Origin: Maea johnstoni
Taxonomy: Eukaryota > Annelida > Polychaeta > Spionida > Magelonidae
Assembly: GCA_963942565.1 (NCBI GenBank)
Contig: OZ012700.1
Span: 5,563,093 to 5,627,092, forward strand
Direction of reading: 5' to 3'
DNA length: 64,000 nt
Positions 1-11,341 of this stretch are shown one piece after another. The notes under the pieces were generated by a model. That model was not told the origin of the DNA, made no database searches, and saw only the letters and a program-made list of their open reading frames with translations. Each line of letters begins with the position of its first letter. Positions within the stretch are counted from its first letter, which is position 1. The position numbers and the translations under genes were made by a program.

Positions 1-697
1 CAACTGTAGAATACACATTTTGGGGAATGATTAGCCTAATGTATCCGCCTTATGTTTAGTACAAGGCTTCCCAGGCATGCTCACATAACAATGATAGATA
101 CAACCTTGGGAAAACAAAGACAATAGATGAGGTGCGGAAACGATCGAGGATAAACCAAAAGCTTTTGATAAATTGTGCCATCTGTCTTCAGTCATGTGTG
201 CGTGGTAAAAGCCACTCTACGGAGGGCAACAACGCCATCTATTCGGCAATGAGCGGCCAATACTACAAGTCATTGTTCTTGAGTAAAAACCAAAATACGA
301 ACTCATGTGAGGATTTCTCAAACGCCTTTGATAAAGTATGCCTTCTGTCAGAAGATGAATATTGTGCATGGTGAAAGTAACCGACTGAGGGCAACATTAT
401 TGTCTACACAAATAATACATTTTTTACTTCAGATACTCGTTGTCTCATATAATTGCCCTAGGTTTCGGCTCCAAATATGGCTAAAGGCGTTTGACAGTTT
501 GTCAATGCCTTAAGTAAAGTTATTGTATTATGTAGATACTAGTATTTCAACAACTGGCTAGTACATAAATTTAAACCCACGCCGGCAGAGAAAGTATTGA
601 TGAATGAAAATTCGGAATTCTTAATTTCAAGCCTAGCCTAGGATGTCAAAAATGCTTTCGACACAGCAGTGGCTTCCATTCACAGAAAAACAGGGGT
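1..697. other. Intergenic sequence, no gene recognised
   Basis: Only short open frames occur here. None has a recognisable domain, codon pattern or splice context. Confidence 0.5.
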
Positions 698-843
698 TTG
701 TGAGAAAGTTGCCAGTGACTTGGGTTAGACGCTGGTTTTAGCCGGGTCCACCGGTTTCCTCCACTACTTTCAACTGATTAGTCACGACTTAGCCGCAATA
801 TGACAGAAAAGGTGACAAAAATCGAAATTCCAAATTTGCAAAA
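698..843 (+). repeat. SINE body fragment (SINE family 2)
   Basis: The stretch matches the body of the better SINE copy at about 13.9-14.1 kb. Shared blocks are GAAAGTTGCCAGTGACTTGG, a CGGTTTCCTCCACTACTT block and a tail ending in AAATTCCAAATT. The tRNA-like head with box A and box B is missing, so this is a head-less remnant. The family name is unknown. Confidence 0.6.
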
Positions 844-1120
844 CAACGCGTTTGGAACACCTCACCCCACTAAGGACAGCACAGTCATCTGACCCACAGT
901 GAGGCGATCGATATGGTAAGTGGCTTGTTTTTGAACGAAGACCAACAATAAGAGCTCGTAGATACACGGAGCTTCGCAGTCGCAGCAGGGGACAAGGTGG
1001 CCACTTGTTTGCAGGCTTCATTGAGCATGCGCAGTGAGGCGGAATGGACGTCTGTTTCTATTAGCTGGGAGTGGATTTTACGTTGGCAACAACACACTTT
1101 ACCATAAAGAGTACGGACCT
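844..1120. other. Unassigned sequence
   Basis: No gene or clear repeat is seen between the SINE fragment and the tandem tRNA-like units. Confidence 0.4.
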
Positions 1121-1425
1121 GCCCGATAGCCAAGTGGTCTACGGCGCTGCACTGGCTCACTGTCTCTCACATTTGAGGGCCTACCCGATAGCAGATCGGT
1201 CAAAGGCATTGCATATGGCAGCTCGCTCTCTATCCCCATTAAGGGCCTATCCGATAGCCAAGTGGTCTAAGGTGTTGCACCTGACAGCTTGCTGTCTCTC
1301 ACCACTGAGGGCCTGCCCTAATAGCCGAGTAGTATAAGGCATTGCCACTGTCCGCTCGCTGTCTCTCACCACTGAGGGCCTACCCCACAGCCGAGTAGTA
1401 TAAGGTATTGCCAATGGCCGCCAGC
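1121..1425 (+). repeat. Tandem array of tRNA-like SINE heads, unit about 66-69 bp
   Basis: Four to five head-to-tail units begin near 1123, 1187, 1250, 1319 and 1388. Each has a GATAGCCNAGTGGTCTAAGG-like block resembling box A of tRNA-Ser/Leu, then GCTGTCTCTCACCACTGAGG. The same CTGTCTCTCACC block lies between box A and box B in the SINE at 13.9 kb, so the units look like repeated SINE heads. Units differ by several bases, so the array is not fresh. Confidence 0.65.
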
Positions 1426-2235
1426 TGCGATGACCGTAGATACAAGGTGAAATCACTTGTCATTTTGTTCGGTAGTCTTCGTTGCTGTCTATTTTATTTA
1501 TGTATTTTTCAGTAGGGAGATCGTTTTGCCGCTCATAACCTTTCCAAGTTGTTCTAGGCTAAACGTTCGTTTTGAATAGTTCTCAGTGTTGTTGTATGTG
1601 GTGAGTTATGTCCAAAGCTGTGAAATAATGTGTACCATTTGGAGTGCATACATATAAACTCTAGCTCCGAATGGGAGTAGTAAGGAATTAGGGACCACGC
1701 TTTCGGTGCAATATTACTAAATTCTCTTTTACCCCGATATTTTAATACAGTTACAGTTCATGTATCCCGTAGATATATCCGGGACAATTCTCGGAAATAT
1801 GTCAAATTCTAGTAATGTCATGAGGGACTGACTGTGTTTCGTATTTTCTACGAGTTATTACGTAAATAACGTCTTGAAATGCTTTAAGTATAGTATGTAT
1901 TTGCAATTTGGTGTATTTTGGAAGCTTAGAGGTGAGTGAGGGTTATGTGCGGGAAATTTAGGTAAAGTGAAACTTCAGAGATGAGAATACATCGGTACCA
2001 GCGCAAAAGGGTTCACATTAGGGGGTGTTCATATCTAAGAGGTATTTCATAATGTAGATGGTAGAAATGTGACCGGCAAATTGTGTTCATTTTAGGTGTT
2101 CACATCTCTGAGGTATTCACAATGAGAGGTTTCGCGGTACAGGTATTAAAGAGTTCAATCGGTAGAGACACTTCCCCAATACATGTAAGTCACGTTCCTC
2201 TTTCCTTCAAACACCTCTCTCGTATCAGAGTCCCT

Positions 2236-2237
<2 letters not shown>
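1426..2237. other. Unassigned sequence
   Basis: No gene, RNA gene or mobile element is recognised. The short phrase GTTCACAT recurs near 2011, 2025 and 2098 in a loosely repetitive context. Confidence 0.4.
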
Positions 2238-2267
<30 letters not shown>

Positions 2268-2282
2268 CACACACACACACAT
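2238..2282. repeat. Poly-C run followed by (AC)n
   Basis: A run of about 28 C is followed by an (AC)n tract. The minus strand can form G-quadruplex-type structures, and run length in assemblies is unreliable here. Confidence 0.9.
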
Positions 2283-2635
2283 GCCTCGTTGACATGCCGG
2301 GGGCATAGCGCATCGTATCACCCACAATGCACGTACTTCCGGCAAGAGATAATTGCACGTTTGTTGCTAAATGGAAGAATATAAACTAACCATATAAAAA
2401 TGAACGCAACGAGAATATAATTGCAAATACGCACACATGTACATACATACATAAAAGAAAGATGGATTGATTGATAAAGATAGAAAAAGAGATATAGATA
2501 TATGCTTCATATGGATAGATATAGATGTATCATTATGGAAAAAGGAGAAAGAAACTCAACATAAATGTTTTTCGTACATGTTTCTCGTATACGTTCGTGT
2601 GTATGCGTGTGTAAACAGATTAGAAAATGCCCATG

Positions 2636-2671
<36 letters not shown>
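2636..2671. repeat. (CA)n microsatellite
   Basis: About 17 CA units lie in sequence upstream of the first recognised exon of the Cys-rich gene. Confidence 0.9.
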
Positions 2672-2674
<3 letters not shown>

Positions 2675-2794
2675 AGGATGAGAATGGGGATAGTTACGAA
2701 GATGATATTTTAGCAATATTTCATCAGAGCATCAGTGAAGAATTTTGATATCTGAAACCTGATAATTATATTGTTTTCTTCTTTTTTCTTGCAG

Positions 2795-2962
2795 ACCAAA
2801 GAAACATTGGAATGCAGTAGCTTTGGCAGTGTATGTACGTCACTCCTTAAGATCTCCCCTAACACATTCATCGACGAGGGACCCTACTGCAAGTGTCCCT
2901 CTTGCGGCAGAGACTGGAACGAATATGACGGCAAATCCCTACCTGGCATCACCATCAGCGCA
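2795..2962 (+). CDS. Cys-rich protein gene, first recognised internal exon
   Basis: The exon sits between a pyrimidine-rich acceptor ending TTCTTGCAG and a GTAAGA donor, both in phase 0. It encodes about 56 residues with the pattern C-x6-C, then PYCKCPSCG and a W. The composition, many Cys with Gly and Trp, looks like a small secreted disulphide-rich protein. No signal-peptide exon was found upstream, so the 5' end of the gene is missing from this annotation. The next two exons carry modules of similar layout, which supports their being one gene. The family was not recognised and no function is proposed. Confidence 0.6.
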
Positions 2963-2967
2963 GTAAG

Positions 2968-2990
2968 AGATATTGTTGTTGTTATTATTA

Positions 2991-3063
<73 letters not shown>

Positions 3064-3232
3064 TATTTATTATCATTAGTATTATTATCATCATTATCAT
3101 CGTCATCACCATTATCATTATAACTATTATTATTATCATTTTTATTTTTATTACTATCATTATTATTATCATCATCATCAACGTTACTACTATTAATAGA
3201 AGAAGAAGAAGTAGTAGTAGTAGTAGTAGTAG

Positions 3233-3280
<48 letters not shown>

Positions 3281-3354
3281 AACTACTACAACAACAACTA
3301 CTACTACAACTAACACTACTTCTACTAACACTACTACTACTAACACTTCTACTT

Positions 3355-3399
<45 letters not shown>

Positions 3400-3472
3400 A
3401 CAACAACTACTACAACAACTACTACTACTACTAACACTACTTCTACTAACACTACTACTACTAACACTTCTG

Positions 3473-3515
<43 letters not shown>

Positions 3516-3540
3516 TAATACTACTACTATTTTCATTACC
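2968..3540. repeat. Long trinucleotide array inside an intron
   Basis: Blocks of (ATT)n, a mixed ATT/ATC stretch, (AGT)n and long (ACT)n/(AAC)n runs fill most of the intron between two Cys-rich-gene exons. The homopolymeric Val/Leu/Ser/Thr/Asn frames across it are artefacts of the repeat. Confidence 0.95.
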
Positions 3541-3582
3541 ATGATGATGATATAGTTGTTCATGGTGCTCTGCTGTTTTCAG

Positions 3583-3796
3583 GCGACTGGCTGGTCCAGT
3601 ACAAGTTCTGTGACGAGGTGATCCCCAAGGAGGTGTGTACAGGTGAGGAGGTGGCCATGAAGATACAGAGCAGCCACACACGTGGAACCCGCAGCTGACG
3701 GAGTCCACGTGTCGCTGCACGTCCGGGAGGTACTTTATGCTGGGCTGGAGGGATATCGGATCAACCCAGTGGGAGTATTCATACACTTGTCAGCAG
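3583..3796 (+). CDS. Cys-rich protein gene, middle exon (frame not continuous)
   Basis: The exon lies between an acceptor ending TTTTCAG and a GTAAGA donor; an alternative acceptor 17 bases downstream would restore phase with the preceding exon. It encodes YKFCDEVIPKEVC early and a CRC-x5-YF...WEYSYTCQQ segment late, matching the Cys layout of the flanking exons. The two parts are in different frames, so one frame change lies inside the exon. The donor end is phase 0 and joins cleanly to the next exon. The disruption may be a sequence error, or the gene may be degraded. Confidence 0.5.
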
Positions 3797-4151
3797 GTAA
3801 GAGATTGTAATATTATCAGCTGTAATATATTACGTAATGAACTGCACCAGTATTGGAACCTGCCAACTCGATGAGTCACAAGGGAAAATAGCAATGAAGT
3901 GGAAGTACATTTCCAAACTTTTTATTTTCTGAAATATCTTGAATCAACTCAAAACTTTGCAAAAAAACTAAATAGGTGGTTGATTTAGGGTAGAATGAAA
4001 AAATTTCGATTTAGTGTCGTATATTTTTTTCTGTTTTCGTATTAGGTATTGGTCGAACAAAGTCAGATCAGGTCTCTCTCCTTAACAAAGACACTGGCAG
4101 CTTTCTTAGACGCCTTAACTAGAAATGGGTTATGTATTATGTATGTATGTT

Positions 4152-4282
<131 letters not shown>

Positions 4283-4525
4283 GTGTGTGTGAGTGCGTGT
4301 GTGTTTGTTTCTATATATGTATAAAATATATGCTTGTCTCTTTTTATGTATGTAGGTATGCATGTTAATATGTATGTATGCATGCATGTATGTACGTATG
4401 CAGGTAGGTAGGTAGGCAGGTATGATTATATATGTGTGTATAGATCTCTGTGTGCTTGAGTTTGTATGCTTATTCGTGACAATTCTAATACAACTTTTTC
4501 GCTTTCTCTTCTCTTTCACTTTCAG

Positions 4526-4729
4526 AAAACCTGCCGCCCCAATGACCCCTGCGTTCGTATTTACATAGACGACTACAGCAGCAGGCATCGGTACCACTAC
4601 CTCTGCGGCTGCGCGGAGGGATACAGTTGCCCGGCCAACAAGACCTTTCACAGGGATACACCGAGGCAGTTTGACAACGACGGCGAATACGCGCTAGACT
4701 TCTGCGAGAAAAACAGACGCCCGTCCTAA
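4526..4729 (+). CDS. Cys-rich protein gene, last exon
   Basis: An acceptor ending CACTTTCAG opens in phase 0 onto KTCRPNDPC. The exon runs 67 codons to TAA. It carries the third Cys module: two Cys near the start, a YLCGC-x4-YSC core and a final FCEKNRRPS. Codon use and the continuous frame make a real coding exon likely. The layout, with one module per exon and phase-0 joints, suggests the gene grew by exon duplication; this is inference. Confidence 0.65.
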   Translation, partial: KTCRPNDPCVRIYIDDYSSRHRYHYLCGCAEGYSCPANKTFHRDTPRQFDNDGEYALDFCEKNRRPS

Positions 4730-4739
4730 GTACCCAGAT

Positions 4740-5030
4740 GTACATACTGTTTTTGTGATATTCATATGAAAGGACGTTGGGCGTGTTAACGTTTAAGTGC
4801 AATGTACATGGCATCGAAACGTTCTCTTTAATGTTAGGAATTCAATATTTTGTGGAAGTTAAATGAAAAACGTTTGGAGTGTTTTTGTCACACCATTTCA
4901 ACGGCATCTAAACGTTTTCTGTAATATCATATAGTCCATTTTTTTGTGAAACTAAAATGAAAGAACGATAAGTAGTCTTCGTCTCATTGCAATGTTCTGG
5001 TATCTAAACTTTCTGCAACATTCTGGTTAG
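4740..5030 (+). repeat. Diverged tandem repeat just after the Cys-rich gene stop
   Basis: Three imperfect units of roughly 115 bp share TTTTTGTG, AAATGAAA, GGCATC and AAACGTT blocks. They lie where the 3' UTR is expected. The remainder to 5637 shows no gene. Confidence 0.45.
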
Positions 5031-5635
5031 ACCCACAGTAATCGCCAATTGTAGTCCAAGGCATTTACTACAGTAAAGATTGTTAGTTCCTGTGCGAGTT
5101 GACCGGTTGCCCTGGCATGCTCGCCTACGCGCTAGAGATGATGAGGCAAGGATATCCATGCCCTACTCAGCTGCGTCTGAATGCTATATATAGATGTGAC
5201 TACACGGCCGTATAGCCCTACTTGTGACCTAGCATTCGAGTTACATGTTTCGCAGTCATGTAGAATGCCTGGTGCATGAATTAAGTATCTTTACTGTAGA
5301 CATGCGAATGGTTGAACCATTTCTGATCTCACAATGAAGGATAATCATCACACCAGTCATAAAACTGACTTTTAAATTAGGTATGTATGTGATAGGTAGA
5401 CGCCAAGAAAGCTGTGATGTATGTATGGTGTAATATACCCGAGTTGTTCGAAGCGACGCCGAGCAACCCCTTAAGAATGTGACATACACCATAGTTTCCA
5501 AGGGTTCTTTGTAGCTAGCGGTACAGGAGACTGCCATTCATCAATCATAGTACTGCATTGTATCCTATTGTATGGTATTGTATTATATTGCTTGTTTCAC
5601 TAGAAACAAAAGGTGTAAATATGTATATATATTCA

Positions 5636-5637
<2 letters not shown>

Positions 5638-5720
<83 letters not shown>
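5638..5720. repeat. (TA)n microsatellite
   Basis: Nearly pure TA repeat. The flanking 5721-6060 holds no recognisable gene. Confidence 0.95.
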
Positions 5721-5723
<3 letters not shown>

Positions 5724-6060
5724 AAGTGTACAGATACAATTATAATCATTTTAGATGCAGAGCAAAGACACAAAATGGACAAGAGACCATAACGTTGGTC
5801 AACTAAAGCAAAAACTGACCAAAATGAATTGTACACAACAGCATATATTAAACCTGACTTCTAGTGAGCTTTCGAGTAAGCAAAGCTAGTAGGCTTTATA
5901 CACAGGTGGTGTGATATTGGGGTTACGTCATTAATTGCAGGATCCTAGTGTCATTGTCACCAAATTTGACTGGTGTTCTCTGCATGGAGACGTCTTCAAA
6001 ATGACTGCTTTGGTTATTTTGGATTCGCAAATCTGTCTAAGGGAAGTTTTACGGCCATGG

Positions 6061-6700
6061 CTACTGTCGACGTCATTTTGATTAGACTACTACCCGCTGT
6101 CTTGGTCTTTATGTCTACTCAACGTTCGCCTGTGGTATTTTATAACGGTTTCTGTCAACATCGTAGTGACTACATTACTATCAGCTCCGTATTTCGCTAT
6201 CCAGACGTGCAGCGTAATTCAAGATCGCGTATGTTACTTGTTTCTAGCGACGTTGTTGTGACTACACAACTATCAGCTGTCTTGGTCGCTATACAGACGT
6301 GCAGCGTAATTCAAGATCGCGTATGTTACTTGTTTCTAGCGACGTCGTTGTGACTACACAACTATCAGCTGTCTTGGTCGCTATACAGACGTGCAGCGTA
6401 ATTCAAGATCGCGTATGTTACTTGTTTCTAGCGACGTCGTTGTGACTACACAACTATCAGCTGTCTTGGTCGCTATCCAGACGTGCAGCGTAATTCAAGA
6501 TCGCGTATGTTACTTGTTTCTAGCGACGTCGTTGTGACTACACCACTATCAGCTGTCTTGGTCGCTATACAGACGTGCAGCGTAATCAAAGATCGCGTAT
6601 GTTACTTGTTTCTAGCGATATCGTTGTGACTTATGACAACACTTTCAGCTGTCTTGGTCGCTATACATGCGTGCGGCATAGTAAAAGTTCATCTATAATA
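6061..6700. repeat. 92-bp minisatellite
   Basis: The block GTGCAGCGTAATTCAAGATC begins at 6207, 6299, 6391 and 6483, and with small changes at 6575, so the period is exactly 92 bp. A degraded unit at 6671 carries a 4-base insertion, and a more degenerate unit lies before 6207. Neighbouring units differ at only a few positions, which indicates recent expansion or homogenisation. Stops occur in most frames, so this is not coding. Confidence 0.95.
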
Positions 6701-8385
6701 TGGTCTGTGTACATTAGTTTCGTTGTAATTAAAGATCGCTTATGATATCTATACAAACGAGAGAACTTGTTCGTTAAGGCGAGAGAATTTAGCAGTTCTA
6801 TCATGTCATGTAATCATGATAGGCCCTTGATTGTTTAAACAGTCAATTAGATTAATTAATCAACCAATCAAAAATTGACAAAGAGTCCATTGGTAGCCTT
6901 TGGTGAAAAATGATTTATGATAAAGAATTTATATCTCTTTGCATAAAGAAGTTAATAATAAATGGGAAAATTCTAGAGGTTATGACGAAAAACATGACAA
7001 CCATTATGCTTACGTTGTTGTAGGTTTTTTCTCTTAAAGTTACCAATATATGTAGTTTATCATCAAATAGATGATGGACCGATTAGAAATATACTCCTTG
7101 GCGTTTGATATCGTTTCAATTTATTGGTGATGTTGGCATTCTTATTCTAGCATTTATTTACATATATTATATAAAGTTATATCAATATTTATAGAAATAT
7201 TTATCTAGGAATGTATAGATATATTCATATTTATTTCTAAATGTACCATTTGTCTTTAAACTACATTTAGTCATTTCAAGCACATTGATCAGATTTTTTT
7301 CATAGGTCAACTTTAATGCCCGGTCGAATTGCGCATCATACCTGTCGTTTTTTTTGTTTTTCACATGTTTTGTGTTTACTAGTTACATTCACACATTTTG
7401 TGGCTTTATAAATGCTGCTTTTAGGCGCTGCCACACTTACGAAATCTACACATAAATGCACATACCTCTTCTGCGTCTTCAGATGAGGTTTTCTTAGATA
7501 CCCCTCGGTGACCGGTTGACCGGCTGATCGTCACATGTATTGAATATACATCATTCAAATGTATTGTATTTCTTGTCTAGCCATATATTTGTCTTCCTCG
7601 TTTTTATCAAATAGGAGATTATTCGATTGCTTAAGTATTTTGCTACTTCTATGTATTTAATAAAACAATATACTCCAGATGGCAGTGTAGGTCTTTATAT
7701 TTGGCGGAGTCTGAATCTTTCAGAACATTTTAGTGAGTAAAATTTTAAAAAATGTTTTAAAACTATGAATTATTTTCTAATCTACTTCACAATTTTTTTG
7801 TTCAATTTTTGACTTGAACCTAAAATAAGTACACGTCGAACAAACGTATGCCTTTTTTAGTATGCATGAAAAAAGATTAGCACTTTATCCAACCACATTG
7901 TGGGCGGCGACGCTTTACTCGAAAAATTGGAAATAATTATTTAGAATTAATCTTTTTAAATGGCATTTTCCCAGGAACCTTTATGCAAAGTTTGAAAATT
8001 TTAATGTCAGAAGCGAATGCTCGCCCTTATCCTTTAATATATACGACTACAATAACTTAATTTCACAAACATAATATAGATGGCGTCTCGAAAATGTGTC
8101 CACCAATTCATATACAGTAACTTAAGGTGATCGTCTAGTACACCAAGATTTTCACCACTAGGTGGTGTCCTTGGCTGGCCCCTAAGAATGGATATCAAAA
8201 CAAAAGATGACACATGAGCAGTGTTCACTCGCCACGAATCTCGAGCTGGCACCATTGTATTGTTCTAACCTCAAGAGCACAAACGGCACTGGGCCCTTGG
8301 GGTTTTCCTTGTCACATTGCTCCCGAACGACATGGCTGTCTGCTTTAGCCATGCAGATTCCTTCGAGATAGACCATTTTGGCAGT
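6701..8385. other. AT-rich sequence without a recognised gene
   Basis: No long open frame, RNA gene or TIR element was recognised. Several short AT-rich runs are present. Confidence 0.4.
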
Positions 8386-8705
8386 GAATAAAGATACAGT
8401 CTCCGAAGCCAGTACTTTAGAATATGACAGATATGAACCCCGTCTAGGTGCAAGGTCACGTCACAGCTACCTTGAATTCTGACAGGACCTGTAAATCAGC
8501 ATTTACTATGTTAACCACGTGCTGTGAGCAATTTTGAGGCATATGGGAACATTCAAAAATGTTTTTAACACACTCACCGTATAAATTCCCGGTTTAGGTA
8601 GGACCTTGCACCTTACCAAAGACATGAATGATCAAATGGTAGAGTTTGGTTTTCAAGTAAAGGGTGAGTCTTGACATTTTGCCAAAAAACGAAACACAGA
8701 CAGAT
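8386..8705 (+). repeat. Dispersed repeat, copy 1
   Basis: Reads as the reverse complement of 33,305-33,640. Shared blocks include AATATGACAGATATGAACCCC, CTTGAATTCT-ACAGGACCTG and GACATGAATGATCAAATGG. Neither copy has an open frame of useful length. The class of element is unknown. Confidence 0.6.
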
Positions 8706-9344
8706 ATGTGCGTAAAGGGTGTCATATCAACTCAAAATAGCAGATTATTGATAAGTTTATCATTATTCTGTAACTATGAGATGTAAGCTATACAATAGCA
8801 AACGTGCCGTTGTCCACATTTAACTCAGTTTTCAGATATTCAAGTTTTAAAAATGACCCGGGTATCGGGTAGGGTTCTACCTTAAGTAAATATTCACAGT
8901 TAACTGCAAATTAAAGCTGTTATTTACAACATTTATTGTCTTTTGAAATTCTAGCAATTATCATTCTACGAAGAGAGGTGATGTGTTTTCATTAAATATG
9001 CCTATGTCGATGTACAGTTGCTATGTCATTGAATACACTTTGGATTGTCTTTGTAATGTTCGAACGTTCTATACTCGAATGTGTTTTAAACTGCACAACT
9101 CTACTACCTTTTGCAAGTCTACCATATACAACAAGTCCATTGTTGATGCAAGGCATCTATTAGAAATTTGCCGGGGCAAGTTATTCATTGCGAGAGAAAA
9201 GAACTATATGGAAATTAAAAGATTATCATAGGATAGAGTATCCTTAACGTATCTTTTGTCAATTAAAGGGTGATATTAATGTTATTTGTCATCAATGTGT
9301 TGACATGTTGAGTGGTCTCTTGCATCTTTGAAAAAGGCATTTTA
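8706..9344. other. Unassigned sequence
   Basis: An 82-codon open frame at 8983-9231 has no recognisable domain and is not counted as a gene. Confidence 0.4.
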
Positions 9345-9424
9345 TAAAAATATTAGGGTGTCCCGATGGGTGATTTTTGAGGGATTTGGTGTCCAAATGA
9401 GGCCCATATACCCTGCTGGCTAAG
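9345..9424 (+). mobile_element. End fragment of the CAGGGnCTTAGCC hAT-like family
   Basis: The segment GATTTTTGAGGG-ATTTGGTGTCCAAATGA followed by CCCTGCTGGCTAAGAC matches the right end of copies in the Scribble intron, for example about 54.3 kb. The terminal CCCTG is degraded and no left end was located. Confidence 0.45.
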
Positions 9425-10309
9425 ACTATATACCCATCTCTTTTACTCTACTTTGAAACTCTGCGAATGCTTTAAAAACATAGTTTGGTTCGGATAGTTT
9501 TATGCTATAAACAGATAAATAGTTCTAGCAGGATACCTGAGTGTGTGGAAATGACCATAATGCTCTTTAAACGTTCAGTGTAGCTAAGGATATCCCTCCT
9601 GCAGTTACCCCCCAAAATCTTTCAAGAAGCATAAGGTACCTATTCAACATACTTCTTACCATTAGAGAAAACCAAAACATTATCCCTCTCATCAATATAT
9701 ATTGGAGGTCTAGATCTATAGGGTTCAACAATGACCTAGTTTTGCTAGTAGTATATAAAATGTACTAGCCCTTCTTGAAGTTCTTTTAGTTTGACCTCAT
9801 AAAACATTTACAATGCGCACACCTCCTTTTTACTAGCTTCCATGTTATTTACACCCTACATCATGAAGACGCGGATCCGGGCTGGTTTGCATCGATGCAC
9901 GTGCATCGCCGAGGTGCATTTTTTCATAGCAAAGTGCATCGGTCAGAGTTTCCAACCCAGACGCACTATCTGTGTCTTTCATGAAGAACTGGTCACGCAT
10001 TCGACATGGGAAATATTCAATCTTCCCCGCAATGATGTTAGTCTAGTTCCGTCTGCAGTCATGACACGCTACTGACTGCCTTTCACGGATTTATAGGGGT
10101 TTTTAAGTATGGAATAGGAACATTAACTTGTAGTAATGTATTAAATCAGAATTTATCCTTAGAAAAGATTTATTCTATTGGCGTGGATGGCTAATTTATT
10201 TAATCAGATTTGGCTCTCTTTTAAGTTGTGTCAGATGTATTAAATGTAAATCTAGCCAGTATATCAAACTACTTAAATATCTGAATCAAGGTAATTTACT
10301 TAATATGAT
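9425..10309. other. Unassigned sequence
   Basis: No gene is recognised. Around 9893-9906 there is a perfect 14-bp palindrome, GATGCACGTGCATC, beside further GTGCAT copies. Confidence 0.4.
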
Positions 10310-10324
10310 AATTTACTTAAGTTA

Positions 10325-10450
10325 TGGTGATGAGAACCATTGTACGCTAGTTAAATGCACCTGTGCAAGTAGTGAGATTATGTCATTTGAGTGAAAAGTT
10401 GTAAATATTGAAATGACATAGAATATGGGCTGACTAAGGACGCTTGGTTA
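10325..10450 (+). repeat. Dispersed repeat shared with 48,540-48,660
   Basis: Both sites contain TCATTTGAGTGAAAAGTTGT, AATATTGAAATGA and a TGATATT-TACCTG block in the same order and orientation. The class is unknown. Confidence 0.55.
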
Positions 10451-10900
10451 TGATATTTTCTACCTGCTACCACTCAGGAGTATAGGGTTAAGATGGTGTT
10501 TCTTGAATTCCTGGTTTGAACCCCATGTGCTACTTTAATGAAAAAAAATCAGAATTGCTCATTTAAAATGTTTCTAAAATTTGTCTGAACTATCCACGCA
10601 ATGCTCTTAGCTGGAACATCAAGGAAATTACATGTCACTCTATTAGCTTTTGAATCTCAGATGGTTGAAATTTATGAAGTAGGATTTTCTTTGTAGAGTT
10701 TCATGGAAATTAAAATGATTAGAAGACTAGTATTCTTATATAAGATATTGTTTAGGAAGTAAACCAGTTTATACACGTAAATGATTAGAATTAGTGCTGG
10801 GGTGGGTGGTGTAAGAGAATGTAAGACATACAAAGTGATTTCAAACAGTTTACTTCCACAATTATGGAGTGTGCAACCAGTGATGCCCTGAATTTGGGCC

Positions 10901-10919
10901 ATGGATCTGTGCGCCGGCC
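10901..10919. repeat. Arm-like motif ATGGATCTGTGCGCCGGCC
   Basis: This 19-mer matches one arm of the hairpin at 45,980-46,023. The rest of 10,451-11,060 holds no recognised gene. Confidence 0.4.
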
Positions 10920-11063
10920 ATCAGTTTCGGCACACGGATACCCACAACCACACTACAACAAGCCCTACTTTTGCAACCGCGGGCGCCCCATGCAAAACAG
11001 CGCGATTTCCCTCCTGAACAGTTAATATAAACACCTATCTCACAACCTCTTGCATTGGGTTAT

Positions 11064-11250
11064 TTCACTGGATAATCGCAAGTCAATGATTTGTCTTGCG
11101 ATTATCGTGTGATCATCGTAAGATAATCGCAAGACATTCATTCAGCAAGTCTAAATACATGACGCAATATTTAGATCCGACGTGCGTACAAATATTGTAC
11201 AAATATCTTACGATAATCGCAAGTCAAGGAATTGACTTGCGACTTTTAGA
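11064..11250. repeat. Cluster of palindromes built on ATAATCGCAAG
   Basis: GATAATCGCAAG and its complement CTTGCGATTATC form 12-bp arms near 11,071-11,107. Further copies of ATAATCGCAAG follow near 11,122 and 11,213, ending with CGCAAGTCAA-GGAA-TTGACTTGCG. Repeated arms in both orientations suggest a small foldback element or its internally duplicated remnant. Confidence 0.6.
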
Positions 11251-11341
11251 AATCAGTACTGGCTTTCCTCGCGAACAAGTATGGACTTTCTTTTTAGACA
11301 TATCGGATTCCGTTTTTGGCCTAAAAATTTGATCCGTCTAT

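Noticed and set aside
885-1456. Overlapping open frames of 69-91 codons
   Set aside because: They fall on the tRNA-like tandem units and flanking sequence; no domain or conserved start.
2939-3563. Open frames of 150-166 codons on both strands
   Set aside because: They translate trinucleotide repeats into runs of Val, Ile, Ser, Thr or Asn and lie in an intron.
5973-6353. 126-codon frame over the 92-bp minisatellite
   Set aside because: 92 is not a multiple of 3, so the frame changes with each unit; not coding.
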